Shown here one piece after another: positions 51,590-63,599 of a DNA stretch of 64,000 nucleotides. The notes under the pieces were generated by a model. It saw only the letters and a list, made by a program, of their open reading frames with translations, had not been told where the DNA came from and made no database searches. The stretch comes from Prorocentrum cordatum. Lineage: Eukaryota > Sar > Dinophyceae > Prorocentrales > Prorocentraceae. Position numbers and translations under genes: made by a program. Numbering within the stretch: the stretch's first letter is position 1; the number at the start of each line of letters is the position of its first letter. The DNA is taken from positions 1 through 64,000 of the forward strand of contig CAUYUJ010018070.1 in the NCBI GenBank assembly GCA_963575745.1, read 5' to 3'.

Positions 51590-53580
51590 GGGGGACTCCC
51601 CTCCCCCCCACCCCCCCCCCTCCCGAACCCCCCCCTTCCCGAACCACCACCACCCCCAAGGGGGGGAAGGGTTTCAACCCCCCCCCCTCCCCTCGGCGCC
51701 AGCGCTGGCGGCCGCCAGCAGCGCCCACGGCGGGGACGCAGCGACGATGACCAGAGGCAGCCCATGGGGGGGGGGATTCAAACCCCCCTCCCCCCCTCGC
51801 GCCGGCGCTGGCGCTGACGGCGGCCAGCAGCGCTGGCGCTGGCGCCGGCAACGGCTGGGACGCCGCGACGATTACCACCACTACCACCGCCACCACTACC
51901 ACCACCACCACCGCCTCAACCCACCACCACCACTACCAACAGCACCACACAACCACCACACCACACCACAGCCATAACCACCACAACCACCAGCACAACT
52001 CACCATCACCACCACCACGAAACCCACCACCACTACCACCACAATCTACCACACCACCTCAACCGCCAAAACCACTACCAGCAGCACAACCCCCCACCAC
52101 CACCACAAACCACCACACCACCACCACCACCGCGGCCACCACCACAACAACAAACGTCCACAAACCACGCCACCACCACAACACCACCACAAACCCACCA
52201 CTACACCACCACCACACCACCACAACCACCACCACCACCACAACTCACCATCACCACCACCACCTCCACAAAAACCCACCACCACTACAACCACCACCAC
52301 AATCTACCACACCACCACCACCACCGCCACAACCACCACCACTACCAGCAGCACAACCCACCACCACCACCACAAACCACACACCACCACCACCGCCACC
52401 GCCGCCACACCACCACCACCAGCACCACCACCACCAACAGCACCACAACACCACCACAACTCACCATCGCCACCGCCACCACCACAAAAACCCACCACCA
52501 CTACCACCATCACCACAATCTACCACACCACCACCACCACCACCGCCACAACCACCACCACTACCAGATGCACGACCCACCACCACCACCACCACAAACC
52601 ACCACACCACCACCACCACCACCACCACCAGAGGCAGCCCAGGGGGGGGGAGGTTCAAACCCCCCCCCCTTCGGCGCCGGCGCTGGCGGCGGCCAGCAGC
52701 GCCGGCGCTGGCGCTGGCGACGGCGGGGACGCAGCGACGATTACCACCACTACCACCACCATCACCACTACCACCACCACCACCACCAACAGCACCACAC
52801 AACCACCACAACCACCACCACAGCCACCACCACCACCACAACCGCCACCACAACTCACCATCACCACCACCACCACCACAAACCCACTACCACTACCACC
52901 AAAATCTACCACACCATCACCACCGCCACAACCACCACCACTGCCAGCAGCACAACCCAGCGCCACCACCACAACTCACCATCACCACCACCACCACCAC
53001 AACAACAAACGTCCACAAACCACCGCCACCACCACCACCACCACAAACCACCACCACACCACCACCACACAACCACAACCACCACCACCACCACCACCAC
53101 CACCACCACCACCACCACCACCACCACCACTCACCATCACCACAGCAACCACCACAAAAACCCACCATCACCACAAGCTACGACACCACCACCACCACCG
53201 CCACAACCACCACCACTACCAGCAGCACAACCCACCACCACCACCACCACCACAAACCACCACACCACCACCACCACCGCCGCCACCACCACCACCACCA
53301 GCACCACCTCCACAAACCACCGCCGCAACCACAACCCACCACCACCACCACCCCACTACCAAAACACCATCACCACCACCACCACAACCCACCTCCACCA
53401 CCACTACCACCACCACCACCACAAACCACCACCACCACTAAACCACCACCACCACCACCACCACCACCACCACCACCACCACCCACCGCCACAACTACCA
53501 CCACCACCACAACAAACCACCACACCACCACCACAACCACCACCACAGGGACCAGCACCACCACCAAATCCCACCACCAC
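51590..53580. repeat. CCA-rich satellite with higher-order modules
   Basis: CCACCACCACAA-type sequence. Three GC-rich modules (GGTTCAAACCCCCC, GCGCCGGCGCTGGCG, GGGACGCAGCGACGATTACC) start near 51663, 51766 and 52636; the last two precede long CCA stretches. Within the CCA part, CAGCAGCACAACC and AACTCACCATCACC recur in order. His/Thr-rich and Val/Trp/Gly-rich frames are artefacts. Confidence 0.9.
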
Positions 53581-53735
53581 CACCACCACCGTCGTCCTCG
53601 TCGACGCTCCCCGCCACCGCCGCCCGCTGCCGCAGGCGCCGGCGCCGGCCCAGAAATGGAAATCGTCGTCCTCGCCGCCGTCGCCAGCCGCCGCCGACGC
53701 AACCGCAGCGCCGGCCCGAGGAGAGGGGAAGCAGT

Positions 53736-53875
53736 GGGGGGGGGTTCGAACCCCCCCCCTCCGTCACGGGAGGGGGGGGGAGAGGGGTCCGGCGGGGGGG
53801 AGGGGTTCGAACCCCCCCCCTCCATCCGGGGGGGGATGGTCCAGTTCCAACCCCCCCCTCCAAGCGACCACAGAA
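53736..53875. repeat. G-run palindromes around TTCGAA
   Basis: G9-TTCGAA-C9 (53736-53759) and GGGGTTCGAACCCC (53802-53815), with further long G and C runs to 53875. Confidence 0.9.
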
Positions 53876-53901
53876 CGCGCTCTTTCTGATCTTTTCACAA
53901 C

Positions 53902-54012
53902 GTCGACCCCCAGAAGTCTCGACCCCTTCCACGGGACCCGTTCTTCATCCTGACTCGTTTTTTTGACGGCTCCGAGGCCTGGGACGGAGTCCCGGAGGCC
54001 GAAAATAGCGAA
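53902..54012 (+). repeat. Repeat family G, copy 3
   Basis: GTCGACCCCCAGAAGTCTCG, CACGGGACCCGTTCTTCATC and GACGGCTCCGAGGCC. Confidence 0.75.
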
Positions 54013-55099
54013 AGACTTGCCGTCGCTATTTCTTCACAACGCGAGGTCTGGGCGCCTGGTAGCGCAGACCCCTGCTCCGGCGTCCCTTCAGAAGAGCTCA
54101 GAATTGAATCGATAAGTCGGATCGGCGATCGACATGAGGATCGGCGGAAATCGGCAGCCGAGTCGGGAAAAGTCGAATCGGCAGAAATCGGCAGGCTAGT
54201 AGGCCTCCCTTGAGCAATCGGAGCCCACATCGGACTCCCAAGTCGAATCGAATCGGAATCGGAAACCACCGGAATCAGATCGAATCGGGTCGGAGGAGTT
54301 TTTTTTGTTCAGCCGCTCGCCATCACGCAAGGTTTGCAGACCGGCGAGAAGCAAGCGTGAGCATGCCTCCAGTTGGAAGCAGCCTCCGGTTGCGCGCCCC
54401 TTCTTCGCGGACGGAGGGTCAGGGCAAAGGTAAGGATGCCCTTGTATTAAAATAGGCTGGGCGAAGGAGGAGGAGGAGGAGGAGGAGGAGGAGGAGGAGG
54501 GGAAAAAGGAGGAATCGGGCCCGGAGGAGTCGAAACGAGCCCCGCCCTTGGCCGAAGAGCTCCTCCTCGTCCTCGGGCGCCCCCGCGGCGGCCGCGGGCG
54601 CCGCCTCCGCCGCGGGCGCCTCCTCTCGGCGGCGATTCGCGGGCGCAGAGGCCGGCCGGCCCGGGAGAGCCCAGGGCCAGGTCGAGGAGCGTCGAGGGTC
54701 GAGGTGCTCCTCCACCTCCTCCTGCTCATCCTGCTCCTCCTCCTCCTCCTCCTCCTGCTGCAAACTGTCACGTGGATGGCTCGGTGCCCCTTGGGGAGGC
54801 CCGGGGGGGAGAGGGGTCGACGAGGGGGAGGAGGGGGACTGGGGACGGTCGACTGGGAGGGGAAGACTGGGGAGGGTCGAGGGAGGAGAGGAGGTTCTCT
54901 GGTGATAGGGATGGTTCCCCGGTGAAAGTTGAAAAAGCTGCGAAGGGTTCGTTCCCCAGCAAGAGGTTTTCAAGGGAGAGCTGCACGGGTCAGCATTCCA
55001 ACGACGTTCCAGGAGCCATGCAGCCTCCGTGGGTTGCCTCAAGGGAGGTCACTTGCTCCTGTGTGCACGTTCGAGGAAATGCTGCCCGGGAACGAGCTC
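54013..55099. other. Unique sequence with short local repeats
   Basis: 54100-54200 has AATCGGCAGAAATCGGC repeats. 54466-54500 is a GGA tract. 54715-54760 is TCC-rich. 54780-54900 is GGGGAGG-rich. No gene recognised. Confidence 0.45.
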
Positions 55100-56850
55100 G
55101 TCCAAACATGTGATGGATTTCATTCGGATTATGTCGTACTCGGAATCCTCTTCCCGTTCGAATTCTATGCCGTCCTCTGGGATTCCTTCCAATTGGCGCT
55201 CCTGGGGGGTCCTATTGTAATCCCAATGTAATCCGATGGGAAATCAATCAAATCCCACGCGCATTCACTTGGAACCTTTATCGAATCCGATAGGTTTCTT
55301 TCCCGTTGGCACCGTTTTGGGTTCCCGTTGGATCCTGTCGGGATCCAACCGGATTCCTTCCTATTGGGATCTCATCGGACTCCAATTGAAACCCGATTGG
55401 AAACCAATGCGACGCATCCCTGTTGACATCTCGAATTGGCGAGCAGGGTTCCTCAAGTTTCCTTGGCGTTCCTGAGGATTCCTCAGCGTGGTAATCCTAT
55501 TGTATGCCTAGTGTGTTCCAAGTCCATAATACTTGTGTTGTTGTCTTATGCTCTTGTGTCCCTCTTGTTTTCCTACTGTACCTCCTCCCTAATGTGATAT
55601 TGTTATATGTATTATGATTGCATTCCTAATGTGTTACAAGAATCTGTGTTCATGAGAACTGTCACCCGATGACTAGGAAGGGAACCTACGAATCATCAAA
55701 CTGCATCGTTCCCTGAGAACCACCAGACTCCTAGGAAGGGATCCTCGAAATTGCCAAATTCCTAAGGGGGGAATCGCCGGGATGCCTCGCCCCTAAAAAT
55801 CCTAAGAATTGCTTGGCTCCTAGCAGGCAGCCCCAAGAATCTTCTGAATGTCTAGCGTCCCTAAGAATTCCTCCGAGAGTCCAGATTCCGACGAAGGAAT
55901 CCTCGGTATCTGTCTAATTCCATGCATCCTACGGACTGTGAGGTTCCTAACAAGGAATCCTGGGAATACTCGGAAGCCCTAAGGTTCCTTCAGGGGACTC
56001 CGAGGAATCCTTGGAATCCCTCGGGATCCAAGGAACTGCCATATTCCTTGGAAGAAACCCGAGGAACCCTCGGAATCGGGACCCCAGCCAGGGATTGACA
56101 GATTCTTCAAGGAGAATCGTAAGGAACCCCGGGATGCTTCGGGCTTTTTAGCAACTGCCAGATTCCTGAGAGGGAACCCGAAGGAACCCTAGAATTCCGA
56201 TCGGGCTCCCAGGAATTGCCAGATCCCTCGAAGGGAATCATCGGAACCCTCGGAATTCCTCGGAACCCAAGGGGTTCCAAGATTCCGAAGAAGGGGGTCC
56301 AAGGAATCCTAGGAATTCCTCGGGCTCCTAGGAGCTCCTCGAAGTCCTAAGGATCCAAAGGATCCTGAGACGTGTCTGGTTCCGAAGAGGGGCTCCCAAG
56401 ACTCCTCGGATTGCCTCGGGATCCGAGGAATTGCAAGATTCCAGCGATGGAGCCGTAGGAATCCGCAAAGTTCCCGGGGACCCTAGGGATCGCTCGATTC
56501 CTAGAAGGGAATCCTAAGAAACCCCAAGAAGCCTCAAGATCCTAGGAATTGCCGAAATGCCAAATTGAGAGGGAATCCGGAGAATCCCCTGAATTCCTGG
56601 GAGGCCTAATCTTCTGAATTCCAAGGATCCGTCGGAGGGAATCTGAGGAATCCTTTTAATTCCTCGGAAGCCACGGACGTGTCATATTCCTGAACTAGAA
56701 TCCTGGGGATCCTTCGAATTCCTCGGAAACCATCCTCGGAAGCCAAGGAATTGCCATATTCCTACAAGAGAACCTGAGGAATCCTTCAAATTCACCAGGA
56801 GCCAAGGAATAGGTAGGTTTCGAAAACGGAATCCTAAGGAATCCGAGAAG
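55100..56850. repeat. Degenerate GGAATCC / GGAATTCC array, 1.7 kb
   Basis: Irregular repeats of AGGAATCCTMGGAATTCCTC and CCAAGGAATTGCCAGATTCC, lower GC than the rest. Stops occur in all frames, and this long stretch has no open frame. Confidence 0.8.
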
Positions 56851-57182
56851 CCTCGCAGAGGCCTCTTAGGAGCCTCTCAGGAGCCTCGCAAAAGCTTCCT
56901 AGGGGCCTCGCAGAGGCCTCTTAGGAGCCTCGCAGAGGCTTCTTAGGAGCCTCTTCTTAGAAGCCTCGCAGAGGCCTCTTAAAAGCCTTGCAGAGGCCTC
57001 TTAGGAGCCGCCTCGCAAAGGCTTCGCCTCGCAGAGGTCTCTTGGGAGCCTTGCAGAGGCTTGTTAGAAGCCTCGCAGAGGCTTCTTCGGAGCCTCTCAA
57101 AGGTTTCACAGGAGCCTCGCAGAGGCTGCTTCGGAGCCTCGCAGAGGCTTCTTAGGAGCCTGGCAGAGGCCTCTTAGGAGCA
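56851..57182. repeat. 22-bp palindromic tandem repeat
   Basis: GAGCCTCGCAGAGGCYTCTT units, about 14 copies; CCTCGCAGAGG is itself nearly palindromic. Confidence 0.9.
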
Positions 57183-57519
57183 GGTATAAAGCTCCTCACA
57201 CTGGGGAATTTCACTGGGGAGCTCTTTCCAACTTCCACCGGGGAACCATCCCTTGCACCGGGGAACCAACCCTTTCACCACGGAGCAACCTCTTCTCGGG
57301 TCGAGAGGGAGGGAGGGGGAGGGGCGGAGGGTCGAAGACGGCGAGGGGCCGAAGGTCGGGGGGGGGGAACGCACAAGGGCGTGGCCAGGGCCAAAAGACA
57401 CTGGGTCATATTTTTGGCGCGTCGCACCAGATCGTTCGCCTGGGTCGCACACGGGGGGTGGCTCAAGGCGGGGCGGCCTTCTATAAGAGGGCTGGGGGGA
57501 ACTTCGAAAGAAGGCAAGG
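57183..57519. other. Unique GC-rich sequence
   Basis: Short CACCGGGGAACCA repeats at 57234-57280; no gene. Confidence 0.45.
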
Positions 57520-57740
57520 GCCTTCTCCAAGCTTCCCGGCTTCTGAGAAGCCTTTTTTGCAGTGCACCGCTGACGAGCAGGCTCCAAGGGCAACGAGTTG
57601 CCTGGGACTGGAGGCCAGGGCAAACGACTTCTGAGAAGCCTTCTTGGAAGCTCCCAGGGCCCCCTGAGAAGGGCCCGGAGGCTTCTGTGGAAGTTTATCT
57701 GGAGCTGGGCGGGCTCCTGAGAAGCCCCCTGCCTTGAAGA
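57520..57740. repeat. Repeat family L-related segment
   Basis: GGCTTCTGAGAAGCC occurs at 57537 and GACTTCTGAGAAGCC at 57628; related to 7573-7733 and 37955-38125. Confidence 0.5.
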
Positions 57741-57989
57741 TCCCGGGGTCCAGGCGTCTGGGACCCGCTTCCCTCGGGATTCCCCTCCTTCATGGCGAAC
57801 CTTCAGATCCAAGCGTCGTAGCAGAAGTCGTGGAGGCAACATGCTTCTGCCTGTTCGGCCTGCGAAAACCGTTTCTCGCCCGTGGGACTGGCCAACAAAA
57901 ATGCTACGGATGAAGCGCTGGTCCCATGGAAAGGATAATTACACCAGAGAAAAAAAAAACCCAATCAGTGGATGATTTCCGCTGAGGAG

Positions 57990-58095
57990 ACAGGGAACCC
58001 GGGAGCCCCGGAACCCTGCAAAACCCACCGAAATCGGCCCAGAACCAATAACCGGGAACCCGGGAACCGGGACCCGGGAACCCGGGAATCCAGCC
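57990..58095. repeat. CCCGGGAA tandem palindromes
   Basis: GGGAACCCGGGA and CCGGAACC variants in a short array. 57741-57989 is unique. Confidence 0.8.
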
Positions 58096-58204
58096 TGCTA
58101 CCAAAATCGGCGGAAAACTTTTTGCCAAATCTTTCAACTTCCGGACCCCTTCAGTGCAAGCACTGATTGGGGAAAAATCACCTGGGCCGACGCCACAAAA
58201 CAAT

Positions 58205-58375
58205 CGGGTCGGGCGAAAGGGGGGGATAGCAAAGGGGGGGGGTTGAGACTCAGCTCACGTAGCTGATTTTCCCGGCGCCTCCCGGCGCCGGAGGCGGCTA
58301 TGTATCGAGGAATGGGCCCCTCGGTGAGGCCGACACCAGCTGCATGCAGCAAATCGCGTAACCCCCCCTTTCCCA
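58205..58375 (+). repeat. Repeat family J, copy 2
   Basis: GGGGGGGATAGCAAAGGGGG and CGCCGGAGGCGGCTATGTAT; homologous to 11362-11520. Confidence 0.7.
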
Positions 58376-58615
58376 ATCCCCCCCCTTCGCCAGGCCCGAA
58401 ACAAAAATGCAACATTGGAGGAGCGGACGCCACAGAGAGGAGAGGGATCGACGCTTCTCGGTGTTTGTTGCTCTTGCTGGGGCGCTGGGCCCTCGCCTCC
58501 AAGGGGAGGGGGGAGGCGGGCGAGCGCGAGGAGAGGACGAGAAGGATGAACATGGGAGCAGGGCAGGAGGAGGATGATGAGCGAAGAGGATGGAAGGGAC
58601 GGGAGCAACGACAAT
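58376..58615. other. Unique GC-rich sequence
   Basis: No gene recognised. Confidence 0.4.
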
Positions 58616-59249
58616 CCTCCTCCTCCTCCTCCTCCTCCTCCTCCTCCTCCTCCTCCGCATTCACCTCTCCTCCATCCAGCACGACGACGACGACGACGAC
58701 GACAGCGAAGAGGAGAACGGCGGCGGCGACGACGACAAACCACATCCTAATCCAGGAGGAAGGGGACGACGACGACGACAGAAGACAGACGACCAACGGG
58801 CGGATGAACGGCCTGACGGACCGACGACGACTATGATGACGACGACTACGACGACGACGACGAAGGGCCTCCCTCAAAAATCGACACCCGACTCCTGGAC
58901 CTCCCCTGGGGCGGGTTACTGCTATGAGCGTTCAGAGGACTCCGCCCGCGAGCGCACGTGGAGCCATCCCACCCCTGGATACCCAAAAAGATGTTGCACA
59001 CGTTCAAAAGCTTCGAACTTCGATGCCCGAACCCCGAAGGACCGACCACGACGACGGCGGCGACGACGACGACCGCCGCCGTCGACGACCACCACAACGG
59101 ACAGGACGCTAAGCTGCTCATGGCGAGGTGGGGGGAAAGATAAGGGCGGGCAAGGGGCGAAGATTCCGGGCCAGAAGAGACAACGAGCGGAGCGCGAGCG
59201 GAAGCAGGGGGAGACCGGGAAAGAGACGGGAGAGCGGAACGAAGGAAGG
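58616..59249. repeat. TCC and (GAC)n tracts with unique sequence
   Basis: TCC 58616-58665, GAC 58680-58870 and 59045-59100; the rest is unique. Confidence 0.8.
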
Positions 59250-59492
59250 CCAGCAACAGAGAAAGCATGAGAAAGATGGACACAACAAGCAGCGACGATG
59301 ATGGTCGATCACGACGACGACCACGACGGCCGAGCGACACAAAAAACGACGACGACGATGACCGACGGCGGCGGCGGCGACAGCGACATCGGCGCGACGA
59401 CGACAGCAACGACGACGACGACGACGACGCGATGGCGACGGCGGCAGCGGCGGCGGCGGCGACGACGACGACGACAACGACGGCGATCGACC

Positions 59493-59538
<46 letters not shown>

Positions 59539-59547
59539 CGATCGACC

Positions 59548-59582
<35 letters not shown>

Positions 59583-60005
59583 ATGGCGGCGGCGGCGGCG
59601 ACGATGGCGGACACGAGCCGTCGCCTCGTCCTGCTCGGCGTCCGCCTCGCCGGCCTCCTCCTCGCCCTCCTCCTCGTCCTCGTCGTCCTGCGGCGCGGCG
59701 CGGGCCCCCTCCCCGCCCTCTTCCTCCTCGCCCTCCTCGCCATCCTCCTCCTCCTCGCCCTCCTCGCCATCCTCCTCCTCTCCCCCCCCCCTCCTCCTCC
59801 CTCCTCCTCCTCCTCCTCCTCCTCCTCCTCCTCCTCCTCCTCCTCCTCCTCCTCCTCCTCCTCCTCCTCCTCCTCCTCTTCCTCGCCCTCCCCCTCCTCC
59901 TTCTGCTCCTCCTCGTCCTCCTCCCTCCTTCGGCTCGTGCCGATCGCTGGCATCATCCTCGCCCTCCTCCTCCTACTCCTCCTCCTCCTTCTCCTCCTCC
60001 TACTC
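59250..60005. repeat. (GAC)n passing into (TCC)n
   Basis: GAC/GGC 59290-59610, then TCC/CTCG to 60005. The 545-codon plus frame across it is an artefact. Confidence 0.95.
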
Positions 60006-60319
60006 CCTTTGCGTTGCACAGACATATCATTGCGTTGATGGAGGTGCTTGCGATGAAAAACGGGAGAGAAACCGGAACGCAACGAGCGACCGATGTGGGG
60101 CTCACGCAAAAATGCCCCAGGTTTCTGGAAAGGGAGAAGGGAGGTGAAGAGGCAAGGAGAAGTGGAGACGCCCTCGGGCGCAGAGGAGGCATCAGGCAAG
60201 GAACCTCACTGAGGGTAAGGTGCACACAGGGTCTTCCACCAGAATCTGTCTCCAATCACAATCTGGCTCCCCCAGGGATCATCGTTGTCCTCCTCCTGCT
60301 CCTGCTCCAGCTCCTCCTC
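60006..60319. other. Unique spacer
   Basis: Balanced composition (CAGACATATCATTGCGTTGA region); no gene recognised. Confidence 0.4.
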
Positions 60320-60342
60320 CTCATCATCATCACCATTATCAG

Positions 60343-60395
<53 letters not shown>

Positions 60396-60690
60396 GCAGC
60401 AGCATTATCATCATCATCATCAGCAGCAGCAGCATCATCATCACCATCACCACCATCACCATGATCATCATCAACATCATCATCATAAGCATCATCATCA
60501 TCATCGCCATCGTCATCGTCATCGTCATCATCATCATCACCATCATCATCAGCATCAACATCAGCATCAGCATCAGCATCAGTATCATCATCAGCAGCAG
60601 CAGCAGCATCAGCATCAGCATCATCATCATAATCATTATCATCGTCGTCGTCGTCGTTTTCGTCGGTCGGTCGGTCGGTGGCGACCAGGA
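60320..60690. repeat. (ATC/AGC)n tract then CGGT repeats
   Basis: CATCATCAT with CAG interruptions to about 60645, then GTCGTC and CGGTCGGTCGGT. Confidence 0.95.
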
Positions 60691-61394
60691 TGACCCAAGC
60701 CCACACAGCGCAGATGAGAGCAGACAACGGGACAAGGGGAGAACAACAAATCCAAGACAACCAATGACTGCAGCCGCGCAGAAACGCGCACCTCGTGGGG
60801 TGGCCCAGGGGTCTGAACTACGGCCTATGGCGCAAACGATAGGGCGCAACGGGGGGAATTCCTGTCAAGCAGAGCCTTCCTTCAAGCAGGTGCATGTTAG
60901 ATGACAAAGTGACGGGTGTCCTTGGCCAGCACAGCACCAAGGGAGCACTACTTTCTCATTGTTGAACGGACACTGTGGCGGCCGTCTTTGCTGCAGCACC
61001 ACCACCCGCACCCAGCGGACTGTCACCTTGCACCACTCAGAATGAACAGCAGCCCCTAAGAACGAGGAGGGAGGGTTGGCAGGATGGGTTGTCAGGGTCC
61101 TATGGCAGCCACGACGTGCGAAGCGGCGGTGGAAGGATGGCCGTCCTTGCGCCGTGGTGTGCAGCAAGCAATCCGTGGCAGCCGCAGCCGATGCGCATGG
61201 ATCCTACGGGATTCAACGGCTCCCGAGGCCAGCAGGAAGCGACCGAGCCGAGGAGAGCAGCCGCGGCAGCCCGGGTCCCTCTTGGCGAACTGCAGTGAGG
61301 TCGGCAGTGGTCCAAAGAGGCTCTTCTGCCGTCTCTCCTTCGTGACGTCCTGACCCCCCCGGGACCTCCAAGGAGAAATACCCCACGCCACTAC
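60691..61394. other. Unique sequence
   Basis: About 700 bases, balanced; overlapping 80-110-codon frames on both strands, none convincing. Confidence 0.4.
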
Positions 61395-61520
61395 TAGAAG
61401 AAGAAAAGACGCCATAAACAAACTGTTGGCGCTCCGCGCGGAGTTCTTGGATCCGCGCTGGACCCCCCTCCCTGGCGCACGGAGCGATAGGGGCGGCGCC
61501 GGAGGCGTCGCCGGGGGGCC
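61395..61520 (+). mobile_element. Hairpin element family F, copy 4 (one arm)
   Basis: CTAGAAGAAGAAAAGACGCC and GGCGCTCCGCGCGGAGTTCT; the expected right arm is missing. Confidence 0.75.
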
Positions 61521-62125
61521 TCAGCCTCGAGACATACCCCACGCCACTGCGCCGTTCGGACCCCCTGTCAACGCACCCTGACAATGTCCCAGCACTGGAC
61601 GTGGCGCTTCCCCCCGGTGCGCCCCTGCGTCCGCACCGCAGGCCCAGACTGCCGGGAGCATCTCGGGGAGGGTGCACCGTTGGGGCGCGAGAGCGAGGTA
61701 TCACTGCGAGCAAGGCGCAAAACTGTCTGGAACAAGTATCGAAAGAAGGATGCGGCATCTGGTCCGAGTCTTCGTCGACTCCCCTTCGTCCACCTCCTCC
61801 TCCTCCACCCCTCCCCGACCTCCCTCCTCCTTCCCCTCCTCGTCCTCCATCCTCCTCCTCCTCGCCCTCCCTCATCCTCAATTTCCTCACTCCTCCTGTC
61901 AGGAGGGATGAGGAGGAGGAGGAGGAAGAGGAGGAAGATGGGCATCTCACCACTCCCGTGCTGTCCGGGTCCTCGTCCGAGTCTTCGTCAAACTCGGCCT
62001 CCAGGTCCTCCTCGTCCTCCTCGCGGCGGCGGCCGCGGAGGAAGCCCGGAAAGATGTCACGCCCAAGCCGTTCTGATGGCCTGAGGGGCTCTGCTGGGGG
62101 GGGGACCGGCTCGCGGGGGGGGGGG
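61521..62125. other. Unique sequence with TCC then GGA runs
   Basis: TCC-rich 61793-61870 is followed by GGA-rich 61905-61940, a local inverted repeat. 61584-61790 has a mildly protein-like plus frame (SLRARRKTVWNKYRKKDAAS), unsupported. Confidence 0.4.
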
Positions 62126-62271
62126 CGGGGGAACATCGACCTGGAATCGGCGATAAATCGCAGATAGATCGGCGATAGGCCCCAGATAGTGAATCCGCGC
62201 GGTCCTGGGCGGGGTGGGCTATCGGGCCCCTGCCGGCGATGACTGAACTGTTGGGGGTCGATGCATCCCCC
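62126..62271 (+). mobile_element. MITE family E, copy 2
   Basis: ACATCGACCTGGAATCGGCG to GGGGGTCGATGCATCCCCCC; matches 10254-10400 without the family A insertion. Confidence 0.7.
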
Positions 62272-62541
62272 CGTGAGCCACTCCCCCCTCTAACGCTGCC
62301 TATGACTACGCCGCTCTTCTAGCAACTTCCCAACACTGGGAAAAACTCCCAATGACTCGGAGACAGTAACCATGGCATCCGATGATCGATCCCCCCTGTT
62401 ATCATCAACACACGAGCAATTGAATCCAGGACGGGGGGGACCACGGAACGATACCGCCAGCACACAATATCCGCCACCGCGCCTCTGGCACGGAGTGGAG
62501 TGCCCCAAGGCTCTTGCAGCACTGAGAGGTAGACGCTGTGC

Positions 62542-62574
<33 letters not shown>

Positions 62575-62724
62575 GAGAATTGTGAGTCTTCAAGGGCCCG
62601 GACCAATCAATCGTTTCCTAGGTCTTCCCGGGCTGGCCCCCGTGAGTTCTGAGGTGTTTCCTGCGCCTCCTGTGGACGCTGTGCCCCCCCTCAAAGCGAC
62701 CTCCCGAACCCTCCCCATGAATCC
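62272..62724. other. Unique sequence with a (CTG)n tract
   Basis: CTG/TTCTG repeats at 62537-62575; no gene. Confidence 0.5.
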
Positions 62725-62935
62725 AAGAGGGCCCCGAGTCGCCGAACGATCGCTCCAAGACGCCCAGGATGGCCTCAGGATGGCCCAAGAGGCGTCCAAG
62801 AAGCCACGAGGGACCACCAAGAGGCCTCCCAAGAGATGCCAACGAATATCCGGTAAGCTTTACACCCACAACCCAGGCACGGTGGCGGGATGGGCCGAAG
62901 GCCATTAGCGGGTAATTGATGAATTCCCGAAGCGA
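62725..62935. repeat. CAAGACGGCC-family block 6 with GGCCGAAGGCCA module
   Basis: CAAGACGCCCAGGATGGCCT units, then CACGGTGGCGGGATGGGCCG, shared with 25240-25265 and, reversed, 5030-5060. Confidence 0.7.
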
Positions 62936-63060
62936 GGTGGAGGGGGACCAGCGAATTCTCGGGAAACGTCAGGCGACCCCCGAGGAGAGGGAGGATGCGG
63001 AGCGACGACACGAGGAAAAGCAGCAGTCGAAGGAGAACAGAAGGCATTCACATGAACTAT

Positions 63061-63185
63061 CGGTGGTCCGCGCTGATGTCCTGGATCGGTGCTGGACCCC
63101 CCTCCGTGGCGAGCGCAGTGCGCCAGGGGCGGCGCCGTCAGGGTGGGCCCAACGCCGATCCAAGAAATTCGCCCAGAGCTCCGAA
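63061..63185. mobile_element. Hairpin element family F, copy 5
   Basis: CGCGCTGATGTCCTGGATCG and CGATCCAAGAAATTCGCC arms. Confidence 0.8.
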
Positions 63186-63547
63186 AGCAAATGTGTTTGT
63201 GCAATGTGCTACTCTTCGATCCCATCCTGCACACTGCCCGCGCCTGCGTCTGCTGGCTGCGTTGTCCCCACTCCCTCGTCGGGGCCAAGGGGGGGGAGGA
63301 GGAGAGGGCAGCGCCGCCGGACTTGGGGACGGAGCGCGCCGATTCCGCACGGAAGCGGGACCCGTCGCCAAGCCACGCGTCTTCATGCATGATTTCGTTG
63401 CGAACCGAGCGCGGGTCGCCTCCGAGACGACCATGCCATTCGGGGCCCGCCTGCCCGCCCGGGCGCCGCGAAACCCTGTCCGACGCAGCATCGCCTGAGG
63501 GCCAGCGCCCTTCGCGGCAGCGTCGGACCGCCCAGGGCGGCGACGAA

Positions 63548-63599
<52 letters not shown>

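Noticed and set aside
53736-53815. tRNA gene suggested by GGTTCGAACC
   Set aside because: No acceptor, D or anticodon arms can be drawn upstream; the motif is the centre of a G-run palindrome.
59267-60904. 545-codon plus-strand frame
   Set aside because: It crosses GAC, TCC and ATC triplet tracts that lack stop codons; no domain is visible.
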